Origin: Anaspis maculata
Taxonomy: Eukaryota; Arthropoda; Insecta; Coleoptera; Scraptiidae
Assembly: GCA_949128115.1 (NCBI GenBank)
Contig: OX421966.1
Location: forward strand, 37,775,042-37,839,041
Reading direction: 5' to 3'
DNA length: 64,000 bases
Positions 58,331 through 64,000 of this stretch are shown here, in pieces; the first letter of the stretch is position 1, and each line of letters starts with the position of its first letter. The position numbers and the translations under genes were made by a program. The notes beneath the pieces are model-generated. The model made no database searches. It saw only the letters and a program-made list of their open reading frames with translations, and was not told the DNA's origin.

Positions 58331-58910
58331 GCCTGGATCATTTAGGGGTTCCAACTCGACATCCTCGAGGAGGTTAAAACTCATCGTCGAGGGAACGCGA
58401 CTCAGCATCCTGGAGGGGGCTCAAAACACTTCGTCAACGGGTCCCAACTCTACGACTAGGAGAAGGGTCGAAACTCAACACCGGAAGGGCTTCGGCACAT
58501 CGACCTGGCGAAGGGCTGGAACTCATCGTCGGAGGGCTCTGACTCGACTCCTGGAGGCGGGTCACGACTCAACGTCCAAGGGCTCTGACACGACATCCTA
58601 GAGGGGGTTGCAACTCAGAGTAGCAACTCATCGGCCTCTAAGAGGGTCAAAACTCAACCTGGAGGGTTCTCGACTCAACTCTTCCTCAAGGGAACCAAAA
58701 CGCGTCTCCGAAGGGTTCCGAAGGGTTCGACTGTCTCCAGGGGGCCTTTGAGACACATCAGCCAGGGAATCGACTCGTCATCATCCAAGTGGGCTGGAAC
58801 TCATCAGCGGGACTTCGACGCTTCGGCCTCCAGGAGGGTCGCGACGCAACATCAACGGGTTCGAACTCAGCTTCCTCGAAGGGGACTAAAACTCTTCGCT
58901 AACAGACCCG
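58331..58910. repeat. Degenerate GC-rich minisatellite
   Basis: Loose units of about 35-50 bp combine GGAGGG(G)GTC or GAAGGG with ACTCATCG or CGACTC..C. Examples are ACTCATCGTCGGAGGG near 58512 and CGACTCCTGGAGGCGGGTC near 58544. The units are too diverged for a firm period. The 122-codon frame at 58748-59116 lies partly in it and has no domain. Confidence 0.55.
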
Positions 58911-60702
58911 CAGAAGCACTCGGCAACGGACGTGATAAGTCGGGAGCGGACGGCAGCCCAGAAAGATTGGTCCAGGTACCACGGTCAATCTCCGGCGATA
59001 TCCTCCATTCCCAACAATTCGAAATATTTTATTGCATCCAAAATGATCGCGAACGGCGTACAGACGGCTCAGGTAACTTGAGTAGCGCGCTGGAATGCGG
59101 TGGTGCTAGCACATAAAGAACGGATGATGGCCACGTCGAAGGGACTGGGCGGCGAGCGGACCATCTATTCGCGGATGCCTCGATACTACCGCATAATGTT
59201 TTCACCATTCTCTCGGACGTTGGGTACGGACGGTTGATGAATATCGAAGTGCAGTTAGTGAATCATGTTGTAGAGCCTCGCGGGATTTACACGAATGGAT
59301 TAAATAAGTAGCGACATATTTTATTGATACCTTGACTCTGCATTCACATACTTATACCTCGATTTCACGGCTTTGAATTATTTTCCTCCGGAATATTATC
59401 GGCCCGCCAAATGCGGGTGGCTTCACAGATTACCGTCAGCTGATCACACCGATTATGATCAACAAAAAAGTTCTATCGAGGGGTTCGAACCCTTATTTTC
59501 AACAAGCGCGATAATCATATCAATTTCAATGTTGAACTGTAATCCCAATATTTTAACGCGCTTGATTAACTTGAATAAGATAAGGCTCAGTCACAAGTTT
59601 CTAGATTTGCCCCACCTGAGTAGCTAGACTAGAACATCGTGTCACAATTTGAACAGATGAGTAAACATTCCATCGATAAACACTGAAACCAATTTAAAGC
59701 CAGCCCTCGCGCGCCCAACAAATTACGCTTCTCGACTTGCTGCAAACTTCAAACTTAGAAGTCGCACAATTTGATTTGAATCGTGCCACAACTGCCACAA
59801 AGATCCGAAAAAGAATGCCGGCGAAAGCTGCTTGCCGACGACGTTTGAACTTTCCATTCAAAAGTATTTCTCCCGCACCGCGCGCGCTTTTAGTTATTCC
59901 GTTGATAGATTTCACGGCCACCAGGCCTCAGCGTTGACGGCGGTTTTAATTATTACCGGCTGGAAGCGACGATTTTCCGCCCTGCCTGAGGATAAAGAAA
60001 CTGCCATCCGTCGAAGTCATCTCCCGCGAACGCGAAGGAAATTTTCGCCAGCGCTAATTTCCCAACAAACGCGGGAGTGATTTAATGCAATCTCGTGCTG
60101 TCCTACTGGCAAAGTTAATAAATAAATTTCGTTTACACCAAGAGACGAAGAGAGAGCTTGGTGCAGTAAAACAACTGAATTAATAGAAAGGACGGGGCGG
60201 TTAAATATGTTTGGCGGGAGCTGACGCAACGCGGACGAGAGGAGACAGAAAGAGAGAAAAGGACCATGATAATAAAATTCAAAACAGCGTTTTATGTGGA
60301 ATAGCGGCCATTCAGCTAACTATGGGTGAGGCTCTCCAGACACACATCCTCACATGCACACACACACATACAAAGAATGGTCGAGGGATAAAGGGAACGT
60401 CCGCGACGCCTCGGGGGTTATACTAGTGACGGTTTTTCGATCGAAACTATTCGATGCAAAGGAGGAGGATTCTAATTTGGTTTTTATAAAACAGTTCATA
60501 TCCCCTGTGGGGAGTTCCATTGTATGGAGAAGAGCCACAGGATTCCATTCGCGTCATTAAATGAGCCAGCATTAAGGACGCGTTAGCATTTTTGTGAGAA
60601 CGTTCAGCTGGAAAAGCCCATCATCGATATTTGACTCACATTAGGCCTTGACTTGCATAGTACCTAAACCGAGACCTAAACTGAATTGCTCAACATCACC
60701 CA
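58911..60702. other. No gene recognised
   Basis: About 1.8 kb, moderately GC- and CpG-rich (58920-59270, 59700-60100), with a CACACACA tract near 60356. It looks like unique sequence. Opposed frames cancel each other and show no domains. Confidence 0.4.
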
Positions 60703-61873
60703 AGCAGCACATAAACATTTACAAAATGTTAGTGAAATATTAAAAACAAAAATAATAATATTAATATTTAAAATATTGGAATCATTTCGGTGAATATTGT
60801 ATAAATATTCATTGCATGTTTTGATGACCCGCTTTTTATAATCCGTACAATATTTGCGGAAAATATTTCACCAACATTCAGAACCGGATATTTTAGAAAC
60901 GTTCTCAAATTTGCAGGAATTCTAAAAATACAAAAATTTGGAGAATTGTAACAAAAATTTATTCTCCATCATCATCCAACTACGATATTAAATATTCTGT
61001 CCAACACAAAAAGACTCGGGATGACGCCAAGTAGGTATAAGTCTCGGATCTCCAGCCTCCAGCCCTGAAGTCTGCAGAAGCGGTAAACTGACAGGCGAGC
61101 CGACACAATGCTAAAAGATCAATCTCTCATTACTTTTATTGCTTCAGTTCAATAATGCGGTGATAACTCACCAATTTGAAATTGCCTTGTCCAACACAAA
61201 ACACCCAGCTTGAGCTTAGTCGTTATTCGTTACCTCAGGATGAACCAAACCAAAGATTCAAGAAGTATCAAAACTCCGTAGCCACGAAGCGGACCTGTAC
61301 CCGAGCCGAAAAATGCTAAAAGAGAAATCTTGCATAAGTTTTGTTTCAACGCTTCAGTATAATAGTGTACAATGTTGGTATTGATGAAGTAGGTAATGAC
61401 ACTTTTTGATGAAAAACATAACTATTAATCATTCATGCGTTAATAATAACTTACCTTCCGTCTTCCATTCAATGTGGATTGCCCGAGGGTTTGCCTTCTC
61501 CAACACAAAACACACAGAGGTGGTGGCTACCTGAGGATGACATCAAATAAGCCAAATAAGTCTCAGAACCATCCAAAATCCGACAACGACAGCGCGACGC
61601 GACGAAGGGATCGCGAGCTCGGTGAACAAGTTCGCGATTTCACCGGTGCGGCTCCCGGCGATGAAACCAACAGTTCAGCATATATTTTGATGATATTTTG
61701 CGCTAAATATTTGATATATGTTCAAAATATCTGCTGAATGTTGGTGCAATATTGCATCTGAATATTTATGTAATATTTGTAATGAATATTTTATGAATAT
61801 TTATAAAATGTCGGATGTTGTAAATATTCATCAACCATCACCAAATATTTTCAAAATATTTCGTGCTGCCCTG
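60703..61873. mobile_element. AATATT-rich TIR element N with internal repeats
   Basis: The left end CCAAGCAGCACATAAACATT is mirrored, imperfectly, by the right end AATATTTCGTGCTGCCCTGG. Both subterminal regions are full of AATATT. The middle carries three diverged units, each with CCAACACAAAA(A/C)AC and GGATGA(C/A), near 61001, 61191 and 61501. A right-end fragment is at 42800-42962. No transposase was recognised. Confidence 0.55.
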
Positions 61874-63006
61874 GTATGCTGAATTGCGATTTCACGCCAG
61901 ATCCCCAATGCAGGTGTAGTTGTACTTGTATAACTGGTGCCGCTGGTCCGTTCTTGAAACGTTCTTGACTAGTCCGTCCCTCGACCAGCTGTCAGTGATC
62001 CTCTACACATTTTCGTACTGCCGGTTACAGGCAAACTACTCGAAGAGGCTTGCCCAGGGCCATCCAAGAAGGATTGATCAGTTTGTTCAGAAATGTGGTG
62101 GGGACCCATCCCCATCCATCCAAATTCTGACCTCACTTCGCGTTGCTGCAGTCGGGTTGTGCTGGAGAAGTTTGACTTCGAATTTGACTCAGTTAACTTG
62201 AAATACCTCGTAAAATACCGTGAAACAAAATCCTTCCTGCCTGCAGAAGAAAACGAATGATCCAGTCAGTGGCACCGGCTCGCAGTTCACTTGCAGATTG
62301 GAGGGATGAAAATGAACATTTTGGTTTTACCTAAAGACAAACCAATACCAATATCGATGACGTTTCGTGATGACAGAAGCAAATATTACTAGAAAATGAT
62401 TGTGGTTTTCTCTTTTTTGCGCTGGCGTCTAGAGCACGTAAAAAAACCAATCACGAGTCATCAATCAGATTATTTCGTCAATCGATTTTCAAATGGTCCA
62501 ATAATAATTTTGAATATGAAATCAAATAGCTGGAACCTACGTACCGAGCATAGACGAGATTAATAATATCGGGACATGTTGCTGGTGTATGGTATGGTAG
62601 GCTTGATGCCAGTGACCTATACGTTCATGTCTAGTGTACCGTATTATCCTCGGCATTACCACTAATTTTATTGTATAGAGATTTTAATACGTTTAACCCG
62701 ACATGTTACTTTTGTGCCTTTGTTAACGTATTTCAATTTTCGGCCTAATCGGATGATACGTAAACAATAAAGCCTGCTCGAATAAAGCTGACATATAATG
62801 CGATAATATAATTATAATTTCACGCGATTGCTCCGCGGTGAACAGGCTGATGGTGATGGTCATTTGCATACATTTGGCGACAAAACTGTAGTTAAGTGGG
62901 TAAATTTCGCTGAAGGGGACCATGTGTGTTAATGGAGAATACCTACATGCCTGTCTGAGCTCCAGAGAGTTTTACAATACCATTACCTATACCTACGGTT
63001 GATCCC
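61874..63006. other. No gene recognised
   Basis: About 1.1 kb. The 93-codon plus frame at 61920-62201 has no domain I recognise. Confidence 0.4.
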
Positions 63007-63070
63007 CAGGTTGATCAGTTGAAAATTATTCACCCGTAATAATTTCCGATTCCTAGTGATTACCTCGGTG

Positions 63071-63362
63071 ATTACTACATACAACGCCCTTGGTTATTAG
63101 ACCTACAAGGATAATATTCACTTACCTAAATCCCTCTGTCAATGACAACGGAATAAAATGGATGTAAACAATAAAATCGGACAGCTTAGCTGTCACTAGG
63201 ACTTCTTTTTTGCACTAGTCATTAAAATTTCACTCGTGCTTGAGATTTTTCCAGATAATTTTGGCCAAGCGTTTCCTTCGGGCTGATTTTCCCTAGATAA
63301 ATGCCCTCCTCCTGAGGGCATTTATCGTGAAAATCTATAAGCACTTGTGATATTACTGTTGA
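63071..63362 (-). mobile_element. MITE family M, copy D (minus)
   Basis: It is the reverse of copy A: ATTACTACATACAACGCCCT at one end and CACTTGTGATATTACTGTTG at the other. The internal hairpin is shortened near 63300-63330. Confidence 0.85.
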
Positions 63363-63370
63363 CTTATGTT

Positions 63371-63703
63371 GACTATTACATACAACGCCCTTGATTATTT
63401 GACCTACAAGGATAATATCCACTTATCTAAATCCCACTGTCAATAGCAACGGAATAAAATGAATGTAAACCACAAAATCTGACAGATGACATTTTGGACT
63501 TCTTTTTTGTAATAATCATCAAAATATCACTTGTGCTCGAGATTTTCCAGATAATGTTGGCCAAGCGTTTCCCTCGGGCTGGTTGTCCCTAGACAAATGC
63601 CGTCCTCCTACGGAGTCGGGCATTCATCGCTACACCAGCACTCGCGATCGCCTGCCCAAAATTATCGTGAAAATCTAAGCACTTGTGATATAACTGTTGA
63701 TTA
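63371..63703 (-). mobile_element. MITE family M, copy E (minus)
   Basis: GACTATTACATACAACGCCC at one end and AGCACTTGTGATATAACTGT at the other. It is a full-length copy with the complete hairpin, lying eight bases from copy D in the same orientation. Confidence 0.85.
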
Positions 63704-64000
63704 TTTTTTCGAGCAAAAATAGGTAGATTCTCATATTAAGGGGGGCATGTAAAAATACACACACTCTATAGCGAATTTCTATCTTCAATCTCTTCGCCCC
63801 CACCCACCCCAACTTCGAAATTTCAAACCGAACTACCTACTTTGTGATTTGTAGGTACATCATATTAAGAGAATGGCCAGCCTCTGACCCTCCATAACTT
63901 CGAAAATAAAAGTCGATATACCTACGTCATTTCGGGATGACCCTGTATTAAATTTGTCTCAATGGCCATGATTATCGCTTTACCATATTTTCTCCTACAG

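Larger units (their letters stand above)
63007..63875 (+). repeat. Dispersed repeat R, copy 2, split by two MITEs
   Basis: The left part (63007-63070) ends CCGATTCCTAGTGATTACCT and the right part (from about 63709) resumes CGAGCAAAAATAGGTAGATT and CCCCCACCCACCCCAACTTC. In the uninterrupted copy at 13283-13570 these parts are adjacent. Confidence 0.75.

Noticed and set aside
59490..59520. tRNA T-arm-like GGGGTTCGAACCC
   Set aside because: No acceptor stem, D arm or anticodon arm could be placed around it; it is a short palindrome.
1..64000. Telomeric TTAGG arrays, rRNA, bacterial or plasmid genes
   Set aside because: None was seen on reading both strands. The window is nuclear eukaryotic DNA.

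Overview
This is a window of eukaryotic nuclear DNA, most likely from an insect. The AT-rich base composition, frequent short TACCTA/TAGGTA motifs and the mix of transposons fit a hemipteran-like genome, but I cannot name the species. I found no bacterial genes, operons, rRNA, tRNA or CRISPR array. Almost every open reading frame is short and either falls inside a repeat or carries no recognisable domain. The window is essentially a dense, layered transposon landscape with at most a thin thread of host gene sequence.

Layout. 0-5.5 kb: a decayed Ty3/gypsy gag-protease relic on the minus strand, a compound repeat with a GGAC microsatellite, a short LTR with a primer-binding-like site, and a 146-bp satellite. 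5.7-7.9 kb: a small foldback next to a 1.8-kb foldback. 9-16 kb: small foldbacks, an inverted pair of Penelope-like element (PLE) 3' ends with hammerhead-like motifs, and a TIR element. 17.7-19.2 kb: a TIR element carrying two nested insertions. 23.7-26 kb: a second Ty3/gypsy gag relic and a TIR element with a nested MITE. 26.4-27.05 kb: a GC-rich promoter/leader-like block ending in a likely first coding exon (signal-peptide-like start followed by a splice donor); this is the best host-gene candidate. 27-31.4 kb: MITEs and a 5'-truncated LINE with a clear 14-bp target duplication. 32.2-34.4 and 40.9-42.5 kb: two more giant foldbacks. 43.4-45.9 kb: an expanded inverted copy of the compound repeat from 2.8-3.8 kb. 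46.5-48.1 kb: a second inverted PLE pair encoding GIY-YIG endonuclease. 48.5-51 kb: small MITEs and a THAP-like fragment. 52.4-57 kb: a Tc1-like transposase broken by two separate hAT insertions, one a 2.4-kb foldback. 58-64 kb: degenerate minisatellite, a TIR element, and an older repeat split by two tandem MITEs.

How it fits together. The outstanding theme is inverted symmetry. Four foldback elements longer than 1.5 kb, two inverted PLE pairs and many hairpin MITEs sit in 64 kb, and any read-through transcript would form long double-stranded RNA. Several nestings give relative ages: Tc1 is older than the two hATs, the 17.7-kb TIR element is older than its Tc1/mariner-like MITE, and the 63-kb repeat is older than its two MITEs. 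The coding remnants (gag, retropepsin, LINE RT, PLE endonuclease, Tc1 transposase) are all broken or truncated, so none looks autonomous.
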